64,000 nt of DNA from Martinezella calliandrae. Lineage in GTDB: Bacteria; Pseudomonadota; Alphaproteobacteria; Rhizobiales; Rhizobiaceae. Location of the stretch: the NCBI RefSeq assembly GCF_030272695.1, contig NZ_JARFYN010000003.1:145524-209523 (forward strand), written 5' to 3'. A program made the position numbers and the translations under genes. Shown in pieces: positions 19,269 to 28,301 of the stretch; the first letter of the stretch is position 1, and each line of letters opens with the position of its first letter. The notes below the pieces were generated by a model. It searched no databases. It worked only from the letters and a program-made list of their open reading frames with translations, and was not told the DNA's origin.

Positions 19269-19628
19269 ATGTCAGAAGAGCAAGCAATCCGCGCGGTTGT
19301 TCACCTCTATGTCGATGGCATGGCATTCGCGAATGAGCCGGCGCTGCGCAAGGCGCTGCATCCAAAGGTAGCAGTCATAGGCAATTATCAGGGCGCAGTG
19401 GAATGGATGACACGCGACGAATTCATCGCCGCTATCGTCGAGGAAGGCAGTGCGCCGCCGGACACAGTGCCGCTGATGGAAATCGAACTGATCGACATCG
19501 AGGGCGATGCCGCGAGCGTCAAAGTCGTCGACGAATTCGCCGGCATGCGCTTTTCCGACTATCTATCATTGCTGAAGATCGACGGTCGGTGGAGCATCGT
19601 CAACAAGGTCTATCATCTGCATCGGTAG
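19269..19628 (+). CDS. Putative lumazine-binding / NTF2-like protein
   Basis: A 119-residue single-domain protein with the cone-shaped NTF2-like fold pattern: helices at EQAIRAVVHLYVDGM, FHP-type ALHPKVAVIGNYQG, then strands VKVVDEFAGMRFSDYLSLLK and WSIVNKVYHLH. It resembles the lumazine-binding subgroup. The ATG at 19269 has AGGA nine bases upstream; the ATG at 19254 is less well placed. It may bind a small ligand or have weak enzymatic activity. It is convergent with pheT. Confidence 0.75.
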   Translation: MSEEQAIRAVVHLYVDGMAFANEPALRKALHPKVAVIGNYQGAVEWMTRDEFIAAIVEEGSAPPDTVPLMEIELIDIEGDAASVKVVDEFAGMRFSDYLSLLKIDGRWSIVNKVYHLHR

Positions 19629-19632
19629 GCCT

Positions 19633-19662
19633 TTCTCCTTCTCCCCGGGGGGAGAAGGAGAA
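19633..19662. terminator. Perfect 14-bp inverted repeat between convergent genes
   Basis: TTCTCCTTCTCCCC (19633-19646) is followed after two bases by its exact inverse complement (19649-19662). It lies between the NTF2-like gene and pheT, five bases from the pheT stop. It has no T-run but would form a strong hairpin in both directions. Its sequence resembles the small dispersed repeats of Rhizobium. Confidence 0.55.
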
Positions 19663-19667
19663 CCTTG

Positions 19668-22091
19668 TCAGCCTCTCAGTACGCCACCCGTCGACTTCGT
19701 TACATTGGTGACTATCTTCTGGGTCAGCGCCTCGAAATCTTCGTCGGTCAGCGTGCGCTCGGCCGGCTGGATCTGCACTTCGATGGCGATCGACTTCTTG
19801 CCGTCGCCGAGCGATGGGCCCTCGAAAATATCGAAGACATTGACGCCGGTGATCAGCTTGCGGTCGGCGCCGGTCGCGGCGCGGATGATGGCGCCGGCTT
19901 CCACTGCCTTGTCAACCACGAAGGCGAAATCGCGCTTGACGGCCTGGAACGGCGAAAGCTCCAGCGCCGGCTTGGTGCGCGTCGTCTTCTTCTTCGGTTC
20001 CGACATGGCGTCGATGTAGACCTCGAAGCCGGAAAGCGCGCCGGTGACATCGAGCGCCTCCAGCGTCTTCGGATGGAATTCGCCGAAATAGCCGAGCACC
20101 ACTTTCGGGCCCATCTTAATCGTGCCTGAACGGCCTGGATGATACCATGCGGGACCACCCCGCTCGATCTGGATATTGCCCATCGGCAGGCCGCAGGCCT
20201 CGATCACCGCCAGCGCGTCGGCCTTGGCGTCGAAGACATCGACGGACTTGCCGGCACCGGTCGCGGCATTCGACCACATACGGCCGGAGCCAGTGAGCGT
20301 CGCAGTACCACGGCGGATGCCGCCGGCAACGCGGCGTTGGCCTTCGGGCCGATCATTTTCATAGGTGCCGGAGACTTCGAAAATCGCGACGTCGCCATAG
20401 CCTTTGTCGGCATTGCGCTGCGCAGCCGACAGCAGGCCCGGCAACAGCGAGGGGCGCATGTCGGACATGTCGGCGGCAATGGGGTTCGCGAGCTTCAGCG
20501 CCGGGGAACCGCCGCCGAAGAGCTTGGCCTGGTCTTCCGAGATGAATGACCAGGTGACAGCTTCCAGCATGCCACGGGCGGCAAGTGCGCGCTTGGCGGT
20601 GCGGGTGCGGATCTGCAGCGTCGTCAGGATCTTGCCGTTGACGGCGTTGTGGCTTGCGAGCGGCGCCGGCTTGATATTGTCGACGCCGTGGATTCGCATG
20701 ATCTCTTCGACCAGATCGGCCTTGCCATCGACATCCGGCCGCCATGAGGGTACGGCGACGGAAACGTGCCCGCCCGAACCGGAAACCGAAAAGCCGAGCT
20801 TCGTCAGGATCGACCTGCCCTCTTCCATGGAGACATCAAGGCCAGTCAGACGTTTGACCTCGGAGAAGGGGAAATCGACGATCTTGGCGTCATAGCCCTT
20901 ATAGCCTTCGACCTTGGCCTTGGCGGCCGTGCCGCCGCAGCAGGCGAGCACCAGCTCGGTCGTCCGCTCTATGCCGGGAACCATATATTCCGGATCGACG
21001 CCACGCTCGAAACGGTAGCGGGCATCGGTGATGATGCCGAGGCTGCGGCCGGTCTTGGCGATGTTCATCGGGTCCCAAAGCGCCGACTCGATCAGTACGT
21101 CGACGGTGTTCTCATCGCAGCCGGAATGCTCACCGCCCATGACGCCGCCGATCGACTCGATGCCGTCGTCATCGGCGATGACGACGTTGTTCGGGCCAAG
21201 CTTGTATTCGCGCTCGTCGAGCGCCAGCACCGTTTCGCCGTCCTTGGCGCGGCGGACGACGAGATTGCCCTTGACCTTGGCGGCGTCGAAGACGTGCATC
21301 GGCCGGCCCTGATCGAAGGTCATATAGTTGGTGATGTCGACCAGCGCGCTGATAGGGCGGAGGCCGATCGCCAGCAGCCGCTGCTGCATCCATTTCGGGC
21401 TCGGGCCGTTCTTGACGCCGCGCACGAGGCGGAGCGCGAAGCCGGGGCAGAGGCTGGCATCGTCGAGTTCGATCTTCACATCCACCGGCGTATCACCGTC
21501 GACTGCAAAGGTCGGCGTCAGGCGCGGCTTCAGCGTGCCGAGGCCGGAAGCGGCGAGGTCACGCGCGATGCCATAAACGCCGGTGCAGTCGGGCCGGTTC
21601 GGCGTCAGGTTGATCTCGATCATCGGATCGTCGAGGCCGGCATAGGCGGCGAAGCTGGCGCCGACGGGCGCATCTTCCGGCAGATCGATAATGCCGTCAT
21701 GGCTGTCGGAGATTTCCAGCTCCTTCTCCGAGCACATCATCCCGTGGCTTTCGACGCCACGAATATTGCCGACCGAGAGCGTCACGTCGATCCCCGGGAC
21801 ATAGGTGCCGGGCGCGGCGAAGGCGCCGACGAGGCCGGCGCGGGCATTGGGCGCGCCGCAGACGACCTGAACCGGCTTGCCGGAGCCATAGTCGACCATC
21901 AGTACCTTCAACCGGTCGGCCTGCGGATGCTTTTCGGCTGACAGGACTTTGGCAATGACGAAGGGCTTAAATGCTGCCTTGTCGTCGACCTCTTCCACTT
22001 CCAGCCCGATCATCGTCAGGCGGGCGCAGATCTCGTCGAGCGTGGCGTCCGTTTCCAGGTGCTCTTTCAGCCAGGAGAGTGTGAACTTCAT
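19668..22091 (-). CDS. pheT: Phenylalanine-tRNA ligase beta subunit
   Basis: An 807-residue protein of the usual bacterial length. The N-terminal tRNA-binding OB fold is at about 40-150 ([16 protein letters not shown] and VVCGAPN), followed by the B3/B4 editing domain, the B5 DNA-binding-like domain, the catalytic-like core, and the C-terminal FDX-ACB anticodon-binding domain ending in [12 protein letters not shown]. It forms the alpha2-beta2 enzyme with PheS and charges tRNA-Phe in the cytoplasm. It begins 16 bases after pheS on the minus strand, so the two are co-transcribed. Confidence 0.98.
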   Translation of the reverse strand: MKFTLSWLKEHLETDATLDEICARLTMIGLEVEEVDDKAAFKPFVIAKVLSAEKHPQADRLKVLMVDYGSGKPVQVVCGAPNARAGLVGAFAAPGTYVPGIDVTLSVGNIRGVESHGMMCSEKELEISDSHDGIIDLPEDAPVGASFAAYAGLDDPMIEINLTPNRPDCTGVYGIARDLAASGLGTLKPRLTPTFAVDGDTPVDVKIELDDASLCPGFALRLVRGVKNGPSPKWMQQRLLAIGLRPISALVDITNYMTFDQGRPMHVFDAAKVKGNLVVRRAKDGETVLALDEREYKLGPNNVVIADDDGIESIGGVMGGEHSGCDENTVDVLIESALWDPMNIAKTGRSLGIITDARYRFERGVDPEYMVPGIERTTELVLACCGGTAAKAKVEGYKGYDAKIVDFPFSEVKRLTGLDVSMEEGRSILTKLGFSVSGSGGHVSVAVPSWRPDVDGKADLVEEIMRIHGVDNIKPAPLASHNAVNGKILTTLQIRTRTAKRALAARGMLEAVTWSFISEDQAKLFGGGSPALKLANPIAADMSDMRPSLLPGLLSAAQRNADKGYGDVAIFEVSGTYENDRPEGQRRVAGGIRRGTATLTGSGRMWSNAATGAGKSVDVFDAKADALAVIEACGLPMGNIQIERGGPAWYHPGRSGTIKMGPKVVLGYFGEFHPKTLEALDVTGALSGFEVYIDAMSEPKKKTTRTKPALELSPFQAVKRDFAFVVDKAVEAGAIIRAATGADRKLITGVNVFDIFEGPSLGDGKKSIAIEVQIQPAERTLTDEDFEALTQKIVTNVTKSTGGVLRG

Positions 22092-22107
22092 TTGCTTAAT
22101 CCCTTCC

Positions 22108-23190
22108 TTACACGCTCAAACCGCCGAAAAGGGTCGGCATATCGAGCGGGCGGAAGCCATAGTGGTTCATCCAGCGGACATCGGCGTTGAAGAAGTCGCG
22201 CAGGTCGGGCATGCCGTATTTCAGCATGGCGATGCGGTCGAGCCCCATGCCCCAGGCAAAGCCCTGATATTCGTCAGGATCGAGGCCGCCATATCGCAGC
22301 ACATTCGGATGCACCATGCCGCAGCCGAGGATTTCCATCCAATCGGTGCCTTCGCCGAACTTGACGATCGGGCCGGAGCGGTCGCACTGGATATCGACCT
22401 CGAAAGAGGGTTCGGTGAAAGGGAAGAAGGACGGACGGAAACGCATCGTCACGTTGTCCACTTCGAAGAAGGTCTTGCAGAATTCTTCGAGCACCCAACG
22501 GATATTGGCGACATTCGCCGTCTTGTCGACCACCAGGCCCTCCACCTGATGGAACATCGGCGAGTGCGTGGCGTCGCTGTCCTGGCGATAGGTCTTGCCG
22601 GGAATGATGATGCGGATCGGCGGCTTCTGCGCTTCCATGGTACGCACCTGCACCGGCGAGGTGTGCGTACGCAGCACCTTGCGTTCACCCTTTTCATCCG
22701 GCAGGAAGAAGAAGGTGTCGTGCATCTCGCGGGCCGGATGCCCTTCGGGGAAGTTCAGTGCCGTGAAATTGTAGTAGTCGGTCTCGACGTCGGGACCTTC
22801 GGCAATCGAGAAGCCCATGTCACCGAAGATGGCGGTGATCTCGTCGACGATCTGGCTGATCGGATGGATGCGACCACGTTCGGCCGGAGAGGACCGCACC
22901 GGCAGGCTGACGTCCACGGTCTCGGCCTTCAGCTTCGCCTCGATCGCAGCATCCCTCAGCGCGCTTTTGCGCGCGTTGATCGCGTCTGATACCGAGTTCT
23001 TCAGCGCGTTGATCGCGGCACCCCGCGTCTGCCGCTCTTCCGGCGACATGGTGCCCAGCGTCTTCAACAGTTCCGAAACCGAGCCCTTCTTGCCGAGAGC
23101 GGCCACTCTGACGGCTTCGATCGCCTGCTCGTCCGCAGCCGCGGCCACGTCGGCCATGAGTTGGATTTCAAGAGTATCGAGTTCCGTCAT
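22108..23190 (-). CDS. pheS: Phenylalanine-tRNA ligase alpha subunit
   Basis: A 360-residue class II synthetase subunit. An N-terminal coiled-coil arm (about 1-90) is followed by the catalytic domain with motif 2 (FRQD-equivalent [18 protein letters not shown]), [12 protein letters not shown], and motif 3 in [15 protein letters not shown]. The ATG at 23188-23190 begins with the conserved MTELDTLE; the frame could extend 14 codons further but AGGAC sits properly before this ATG. A terminator at 23420-23451 separates it from rplT, so pheST probably has its own promoter in the 295 bp gap. Confidence 0.98.
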   Translation of the reverse strand: MTELDTLEIQLMADVAAAADEQAIEAVRVAALGKKGSVSELLKTLGTMSPEERQTRGAAINALKNSVSDAINARKSALRDAAIEAKLKAETVDVSLPVRSSPAERGRIHPISQIVDEITAIFGDMGFSIAEGPDVETDYYNFTALNFPEGHPAREMHDTFFFLPDEKGERKVLRTHTSPVQVRTMEAQKPPIRIIIPGKTYRQDSDATHSPMFHQVEGLVVDKTANVANIRWVLEEFCKTFFEVDNVTMRFRPSFFPFTEPSFEVDIQCDRSGPIVKFGEGTDWMEILGCGMVHPNVLRYGGLDPDEYQGFAWGMGLDRIAMLKYGMPDLRDFFNADVRWMNHYGFRPLDMPTLFGGLSV

Positions 23191-23419
23191 CTTGTCCTGC
23201 CTTGCGGAGAGCGGCTTGGGAATGCTGCTCATTCCACGGAGTAATTGGTAAACACATACATCAGATAGCTGGTGGCAACGATGAAGCGCTGCAGATCACT
23301 ACCCATGTGGACGCGGCCAATCAACCGGGCAAATGACAAAAACCGCCTTGCCGTTAAAATCCCTGGTCGTCCGTCGATTGGCGAACTCATTCCATCAAGA
23401 TGCCTGTGCCTTCAAGCAC

Positions 23420-23451
23420 AAAACCCGCGCCGATTTGCCGGCACGGGTTTT
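23420..23451 (-). terminator. Rho-independent terminator after rplT
   Basis: On the minus strand AAAACCCGTGCCG pairs with CGGCGCGGGTTTT (13 pairs, one wobble, six-base loop) and ends in a T-run. It lies 35 bases after the rplT stop and would end the rpmI-rplT transcript. Because the arms are AT-tipped it could act in both directions. Confidence 0.85.
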
Positions 23452-23485
23452 GCGATGATCGTTCGAAATACGTGCGAGGCGCTGA

Positions 23486-23890
23486 TTAATTTACAGCAGC
23501 TTCGAATTCGTTCTTCGTGCCGGCGTCCTTGAGATATTCCAGCGCCTTCTTGGAGGCGGCGACGAGCGCGCCGAAAGCTTCCGGCTCATGGATCGCCATG
23601 TCGGAGAGAACCTTGCGGTCAACTTCGATGCCGGCCTTGTTCAGACCGTCGATGAAGCGGCCGTAGGTCAGGCCGAATTCGCGGACGGCAGCGTTGATGC
23701 GCTGGATCCAGAGGGCGCGGAAATTGCGCTTGTTAACCTTGCGGTCGCGGTAAGCGTACTGCTTGGAACGGTCGACGGCGGCCTTGGCGGTACGGATCGT
23801 GTTCTTGCGGCGGCCGTAGAAACCCTTGGCGGCCTTCAGAACCTTCTTGTGCTTGGCATGGGCAGTGACGCCTCTTTTTACGCGTGCCAT
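23486..23890 (-). CDS. rplT: 50S ribosomal protein L20
   Basis: A 134-residue basic protein with the typical L20 start [19 protein letters not shown] and the conserved core [14 protein letters not shown] and [21 protein letters not shown]. It binds 23S rRNA during early large-subunit assembly. In bacteria such as E. coli, L20 also represses its own operon by binding the rpmI leader. GGAG is eight bases before the ATG. It follows rpmI by 37 bases. Confidence 0.98.
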   Translation of the reverse strand: MARVKRGVTAHAKHKKVLKAAKGFYGRRKNTIRTAKAAVDRSKQYAYRDRKVNKRNFRALWIQRINAAVREFGLTYGRFIDGLNKAGIEVDRKVLSDMAIHEPEAFGALVAASKKALEYLKDAGTKNEFEAAVN

Positions 23891-23927
23891 TTCATGATCT
23901 CCTTAGTCTATAGCGTTACGAATAGTC

Positions 23928-24131
23928 TTAGAGACCGTTCGGCAAGTAGTTCTTGACAATCTTACGGCCATCCGGTTCGGCGAGAACCATGGTGCCGCGG
24001 GCGTCGCGAATGAACTTGTTGGTACGCTTGATCATGCCGTGACGCTTGCCAGCAGCGGCTGCCTTAACCTTGCCGGATGCGGTGATCTTGAACCGCTTCT
24101 TGGCAGAGGACTTCGTCTTCATCTTGGGCAT
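23928..24131 (-). CDS. rpmI: 50S ribosomal protein L35
   Basis: A 67-residue basic ribosomal protein, starting [16 protein letters not shown] and containing the conserved [22 protein letters not shown] is well placed before the ATG. It is the first gene of the rpmI-rplT unit, separated from infC by a 316 bp leader with several hairpins that may mediate control by L20. Confidence 0.98.
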   Translation of the reverse strand: MPKMKTKSSAKKRFKITASGKVKAAAAGKRHGMIKRTNKFIRDARGTMVLAEPDGRKIVKNYLPNGL

Positions 24132-24447
24132 TTTGCTACTCCTTCGATGCTTCCTGGCGTGCCTTATAAAAAAGCCTTCCTACAGATCCGGCTGGGCCGG
24201 GCTGCAACAAGGTGCCGGAGCGTTTGTTGTTGAACGGCGGTACGGTGACGAACCGCCCCGCCAGCATTCTGAACCGCCACGGCATGCCCTGCCGGTCAGT
24301 TCGGACGCGCGCTTATAACCGCAGTTGCCCGTAAGTGCAACGGGCGCGACGGGGATTCTTTTGCGGATCGATGACAGGCATTGACCCGTAACACAAATGG
24401 AAAAGCCGCCCCATGGACGGCTCCGGCTTCTTACTTCCGCTCGCGCC
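24132..24447 (-). promoter_or_regulatory. rpmI-rplT leader region with alternative hairpins
   Basis: No gene is seen in this 316 bp gap. Besides the terminator just after infC, three perfect short hairpins occur. ACCGCC at 24236-24241 (read on the minus strand) can pair with either of two GGCGGT copies, at 24252-24257 and 24273-24278, so alternative folds are possible. A third hairpin, GCCCGT with ACGGGC, spans 24327-24345. An L20-responsive leader is inferred from the gene order, not proven. Confidence 0.45.
24404..24422 (-). terminator. Rho-independent terminator or attenuator after infC
   Basis: On the minus strand AGCCGTCC-ATG-GGGCGGCT forms an eight-pair stem with a three-base loop (one wobble), followed directly by TTTTCCATTT. 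It starts 26 bases after the infC stop and would end or attenuate transcription into rpmI. Confidence 0.8.
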
Positions 24448-24984
24448 TCACTTCGGCGCAAGCACCATCATCATCTGACGGCCTTCGAGCTTGGGCTCGG
24501 CTTCCACCTTGGCGATCTCGAGCGTATCTTCCTTGACCTGCTGAAGAAGCTTCATGCCGAGTTCCTGGTGCGCCATTTCGCGGCCGCGGAACTTCAAGGT
24601 CACCTTCACCTTGTCGCCTTCTTCGAAGAAGCGACCGATCGCCTTCATCTTCACCTCGTAGTCATGGGTGTCGATGTTGGGGCGCATCTTGATTTCTTTG
24701 ACTTCGACGATCTTCTGCTTCTTGCGCGCCTCGGCCGCCTTCTTCTGGTTGGCATATTTCAGCTTGCCCAGATCGAGGATCTTGCACACAGGCGGTTCAG
24801 CGTTGGGGGAAATCTCCACCAGATCGAGACCGGCCTCCTCTGCCATTCTCAATGCCTGGTCAGTCGGAACAATGCCCATATTCTGGCCGTCAGCCGTAAT
24901 GAGCTGAACTTTGGGAATGCGAATTTCCCTGTTGGAACGCGGCCCGTCCTTTACGGGCGCGTCGGCTTTAAAGGGTCTGCGAAT
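24448..24984 (-). CDS. infC: Translation initiation factor IF-3, ATT start
   Basis: A 178-residue protein from the proposed start: an N-terminal domain ([35 protein letters not shown]), a lysine-rich linker ([11 protein letters not shown]), and a C-terminal domain ([36 protein letters not shown]). IF-3 binds the 30S subunit and rejects non-standard start codons. No ATG, GTG or TTG lies at the conserved N-terminus. The codon there is ATT (24982-24984), with GGAG nine bases upstream. This is the arrangement used in E. coli, where an AUU start lets IF-3 repress its own translation. The next in-frame start codons upstream (GTG, 15 bases earlier; ATG, at 25155) lack a ribosome site. Confidence 0.92.
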   Translation of the reverse strand: MRRPFKADAPVKDGPRSNREIRIPKVQLITADGQNMGIVPTDQALRMAEEAGLDLVEISPNAEPPVCKILDLGKLKYANQKKAAEARKKQKIVEVKEIKMRPNIDTHDYEVKMKAIGRFFEEGDKVKVTLKFRGREMAHQELGMKLLQQVKEDTLEIAKVEAEPKLEGRQMMMVLAPK

Positions 24985-25264
24985 GGTCGTACTCTCCACG
25001 AATTGTTTCGGATTGCTGCAGCCTCTCGCTCCCGTCGGCGCAACTGACGGAAATGTCGTAAAAGCTGTGGTGAAGTCAATAGCATGATGCCAGGAAAAAA
25101 TCACCTCCCGTGTACCAATACTGCGCGGCGCAGCCGTAAGATGCGCAAAGGACACAATAACATCCTAAAAAAGCGCAGGAGCCTTTCCAAGAATCGAGAG
25201 GATTTTTTTGGGTCGCGGGCGCGAGAATCTGCTTTATAGGACGGAAAGATTCAGGAGTATCTTC

Positions 25265-26077
25265 ATGTCCGAAGCAGCGACAAGCCTCGAACCTTCCTTC
25301 CTTTCCGTCGACACCGGCGACTATCAGCGGCAGATTGCCATGCAATTGCGCGCAGCGAGGAAGGGCGTGGATGGCCCGACTTTCGTCTGGCTCTCCGGCT
25401 ATCGTTCCGACATGAGCGGCACCAAGGCACTGGAGCTGGACGCGTTGGCCGCACGATTGGGCCTCGCCTGTATCCGCTTCGATTATTCAGGCCACGGCCA
25501 ATCCGGCGGCACGTTCACCGATGGTACGATCTCCCGCTGGCTCGAGGAGGCGCTCCTTGTCATCGACCACGTCAAGCCGAAGCGCATCGTCCTCGTCGGC
25601 TCGTCCATGGGCGGCTGGATTGCATTGAGGCTCATTCAGGAGCTGCGTAAACGCAAAAAGGCGGCCGCCATCCAAGGCCTTGTGCTGATTGCTCCTGCCC
25701 CGGACTTCACCATCGACCTCATCGAACCGAACCTTTCCGATGTCGAGCGGAGATCGCTTGCCGAACGCGGTTATTTCGAGCAACCCTCGGAGTATAGTCC
25801 GGAGCCGAATATCTTCACCCGCGCGCTCATCGAGGATGGCCGCGCCAACCGCGTCTTGACGGGCATCATCGAAACCGGCTGCCCGGTTCATATCCTGCAG
25901 GGCATGCAGGACGAGGATGTGCCATTTGCGCATTCGTTAAAATTGGTCGAACATTTGCCGGCCGATGATGTCGTGTTAACACTTGTGCGTGATGGCGACC
26001 ACCGGCTGTCGCGACCGCAAGATATCGAGCGCATTTTGAGTGCGGCAGAGACATTAGCGCTGCATAATCATCCGTAA
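25265..26077 (+). CDS. Alpha/beta hydrolase
   Basis: A 270-residue serine hydrolase. The nucleophile serine is in LVGSSMGGW, a GHGQSGG loop precedes it, and the catalytic His is in VRDGDHRLSRPQD near the C-terminus, with an Asp in QGMQDEDVP. It resembles small esterases/thioesterases of the ABHD10 type. The ATG at 25265 has AGGAGTAT upstream; the open frame to 25208 is not conserved-looking. It is divergent from infC. Substrate unknown. Confidence 0.85.
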   Translation: MSEAATSLEPSFLSVDTGDYQRQIAMQLRAARKGVDGPTFVWLSGYRSDMSGTKALELDALAARLGLACIRFDYSGHGQSGGTFTDGTISRWLEEALLVIDHVKPKRIVLVGSSMGGWIALRLIQELRKRKKAAAIQGLVLIAPAPDFTIDLIEPNLSDVERRSLAERGYFEQPSEYSPEPNIFTRALIEDGRANRVLTGIIETGCPVHILQGMQDEDVPFAHSLKLVEHLPADDVVLTLVRDGDHRLSRPQDIERILSAAETLALHNHP

Positions 26078-26266
26078 AAACAGATAGATAGACTTCGGAA
26101 AAACCCGCGGCTCGCCTCGCCGCCGGGTAGAATTTGCCTACCCCTCCGTAATCATAAGAGGCAGGAAAATGTGGCAACTATCCCCTTGATTGTAGTGAAA
26201 TTAACCATAAAGGCTGGTTCCGCTGTTAACACTTAAGTAATGATTGACTTGGCGCACCCCCCTACA

Positions 26267-26282
26267 TTAACAATTTGTTAAC
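26267..26282 (+). promoter_or_regulatory. CtrA-like binding box upstream of the transglutaminase-like gene
   Basis: TTAA-CAATTTG-TTAAC matches the alphaproteobacterial CtrA consensus TTAA-N7-TTAAC exactly. It ends about 30 bases before the proposed start codon of the gene at 26313. A further TTAA-rich stretch lies at 26225-26236. Confidence 0.5.
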
Positions 26283-26312
26283 AAATGCAGGGACGATACA
26301 AGGATAGTGGGC

Positions 26313-26912
26313 GTGCGTATTAAGGGCGTATTCGTTGCCTTCGCAGCTATAGTTGCGATGTCGTCGTCGGCGATGCCGGCCCCCCAGAACACCGCATCGA
26401 TGACCATCGGCGGCGTCACGTCTCAGCCCATTGGGCATTATGAATTTTGCGAGCGTCACGCCGACGAATGCGGCCCGACGCGCAATGCCGGTCCTGTCGA
26501 TATGAACGCCGCCACTTGGGCTCTGGTCAACCAGATCAACCTGCGCGTCAACAAGACCATCACGCCGGCCACCGACATGGAGGTCTACGGGCAGGAAGAA
26601 TATTGGGAATATCCGAAGACGGCCGGCGATTGCGAGGATTTCGCGCTTTTGAAGCGCAGGCTTCTGATGCAGAAGGGCATCTCCGCCGCCAACCTGCTGA
26701 TGACGGTGGTGCGCAAGCCCGACGGCGAGGGCCATGCCGTGCTGACGCTGCGGACCAAGCAGGGCGACTTTATTCTCGACAATCTCGATGACGAAGTGAA
26801 GGCGTGGTACCAGACGCCGTATTCCTACCTGAAGCGTCAGGCCAGCTACAACGCCGGCCGCTGGGTCACCATCGAAAACGGAAACGACGTCCTGGTCGGC
26901 GCGGTCAAGTAA
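26313..26912 (+). CDS. Bacterial transglutaminase-like cysteine peptidase (BTLCP, DUF920)
   Basis: A 199-residue exported protein. An N-terminal signal peptide (about 1-25, ending near SSAMPAP) precedes a transglutaminase-like domain with catalytic Cys in AGDCEDFALLKR, His in GEGHAVLTLRT and Asp in FILDNLDD. The family is related to LapG-type periplasmic proteases. A GTG at 26313 has AGGA at eight bases; a GTG at 26307 is also possible but too close to it. A CtrA-like box sits just upstream and a strong terminator follows. The substrate is unknown; there is no LapD-like partner in the window. Confidence 0.85.
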   Translation: MRIKGVFVAFAAIVAMSSSAMPAPQNTASMTIGGVTSQPIGHYEFCERHADECGPTRNAGPVDMNAATWALVNQINLRVNKTITPATDMEVYGQEEYWEYPKTAGDCEDFALLKRRLLMQKGISAANLLMTVVRKPDGEGHAVLTLRTKQGDFILDNLDDEVKAWYQTPYSYLKRQASYNAGRWVTIENGNDVLVGAVK

Positions 26913-26936
26913 GCGCAGTAGGTACCTAATCTAATC

Positions 26937-26966
26937 AAAAGGCCGGCAAATCTCTGCCGGTCTTTT
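26937..26966 (+). terminator. Rho-independent terminator
   Basis: AAAAGGCCGGCA pairs with TGCCGGTCTTTT (12 pairs, one wobble, six-base loop), followed by GTTTTTC. It ends the BTLCP gene transcript. Confidence 0.85.
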
Positions 26967-27081
26967 GTTTTTCCGTAGATGAGATGATTAAAACGGTCCC
27001 TGCCCTTTGGCACGGACTATCGGATATCACCATCAGTAGTGCTTATGGCTTTGCTGACACTCGGGGGCGTTCGATGCTGTC

Positions 27082-28065
27082 TCACCCATTGCCGATCAAT
27101 ATGCCTGCTGCAAGCACCAGGGAACCGCCGAGGACGACCTGGAAAGCGGCTCGCAGAAACGGCGTCTCCATATATTTGTTCTGAATGAAGGCAATTGCCC
27201 AAAGTTCGAAGAAGACGACGATGGCGGCGGTGATGGTCGCCGTCCAGAAATCGGGAATGAGATAGGGAAGGGCATGACCGAGGCCGCCGATCGCCGTCAT
27301 GATGCCACAGGCAAGGCCGCGCTTGATCGGCGAACCGCGGCCGGAAATCTTGCCATCGTCATGGGCTGCTTCCGTGAAGCCCATAGAAATGCCGGCGCCG
27401 ACGGATGCCGATAGACCGACCAGGAAGGTCTGCCAGGTCTGCTGTGTCGCGAAGGCGGCCGCAAAGATCGGCGCCAGCGTCGAGACGGAGCCGTCCATTA
27501 GTCCTGCGAGGCCCGGCTGCACATAGGTGAGCACGAATTTGCGGCGGGCGCTCGCGTCTTCTTCTTCCTTGACCGATTGCGGCGTATGCTTGTCGCCGAG
27601 CATGCGGGCGATGTCTTCATGACCTTGCTCGGCCAGCGCGAGATCGCCGAGAAGCTGGCGCGTCGAGGCGTCGGAGACCTGCTTGGCCGCCTCGACATAG
27701 AAATTATAAGCCTGCTGCTCCATTGCCTCAGCCTCATCGCGGATGGCTTCAAGCGACAAGTTTTTGCGCAGCCAATCCGGCTTGCGTTCATAGAATCCGC
27801 TGACATGCTCGCGTCGGATCAGCGGAATGCGCTCGCCGAAACGCTTGCGATGCATATCGATTAGCGTCTTGCGATGGGTGTCCTCGACTTCGGCCATATC
27901 CTCGAACACCTTGGCTGAGTCGGGATAATTGGCCCTTAGAATATCGGCATAGGCAAGATAGATGCGTGCGTCGTCCTCTTCCGAGGCGATCGCGACGGCA
28001 AGAATTTCTTGTTCGGACAAAGAAGCAAAAGAACGTTTTGGCGAGCGAAAAAACCTCAGCAACAT
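27082..28065 (-). CDS. mbfA: Membrane-bound ferritin / iron exporter MbfA
   Basis: A 327-residue protein. The N-terminal ferritin-like (rubrerythrin) domain, about 1-150, carries paired Glu/His metal ligands (IASEEDDARIYL, EVEDTHRKTL, AEAMEQQAYNFY, ALAEQGHEDIAR). The C-terminal VIT1/CCC1-like membrane domain, about 160-327, has GLAGLMDGSVSTLAP and GFTEAAHDDG. Homologues in Bradyrhizobium and Agrobacterium export iron and protect against iron and peroxide stress. The ATG at 28065 is preceded by GGAG at seven bases. An upstream ATG at 28077 would overlap the operator palindrome and is rejected. The Irr-type palindrome directly upstream predicts expression in high iron. Confidence 0.92.
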   Translation of the reverse strand: MLLRFFRSPKRSFASLSEQEILAVAIASEEDDARIYLAYADILRANYPDSAKVFEDMAEVEDTHRKTLIDMHRKRFGERIPLIRREHVSGFYERKPDWLRKNLSLEAIRDEAEAMEQQAYNFYVEAAKQVSDASTRQLLGDLALAEQGHEDIARMLGDKHTPQSVKEEEDASARRKFVLTYVQPGLAGLMDGSVSTLAPIFAAAFATQQTWQTFLVGLSASVGAGISMGFTEAAHDDGKISGRGSPIKRGLACGIMTAIGGLGHALPYLIPDFWTATITAAIVVFFELWAIAFIQNKYMETPFLRAAFQVVLGGSLVLAAGILIGNG

Positions 28066-28076
28066 AAGAATCTCCA

Positions 28077-28095
28077 TTTTAGAATTATTCTAAAA
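28077..28095. promoter_or_regulatory. Irr-type iron control element
   Basis: TTTTAGAATTATTCTAAAA is a perfect 9-1-9 palindrome. It matches the iron control element recognised by Irr in Rhizobiales. It is 12 bases upstream of the mbfA ATG, where bound Irr would block transcription. Confidence 0.8.
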
Positions 28096-28301
28096 CTAAA
28101 GTGGACGATCGCACTGGTCAAGAGCTAAGGCATGTGCCGAACTGAAGAACTCCGCGGCGAAATAGAGGAGGCGGTACGACTTTGACAGATTGCCGCAACA
28201 GCTGCGTGACGTCTTGGTTGCGCCGCAAAAATGCATAGATAGAGCCCGACAAACGCTCGTATGCACTAAAAGAGCGCTGTGTGCGGCGACAGGAGCATGA
28301 C

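Noticed and set aside
20766..21941. A 391-codon plus-strand frame opposite pheT
   Set aside because: Antisense to a certain gene, no ribosome site, composition typical of shadow frames.
26103..26128. Weak hairpin after the alpha/beta hydrolase gene
   Set aside because: The stem needs a bulge and no T-run follows, so it is not supported as a terminator.
28132..28185. A 17-codon open frame (MCRTEELRGEIEEAVRL) in the mbfA-globin gap
   Set aside because: Very short and with a poorly spaced ribosome site; no reason to prefer it over chance.
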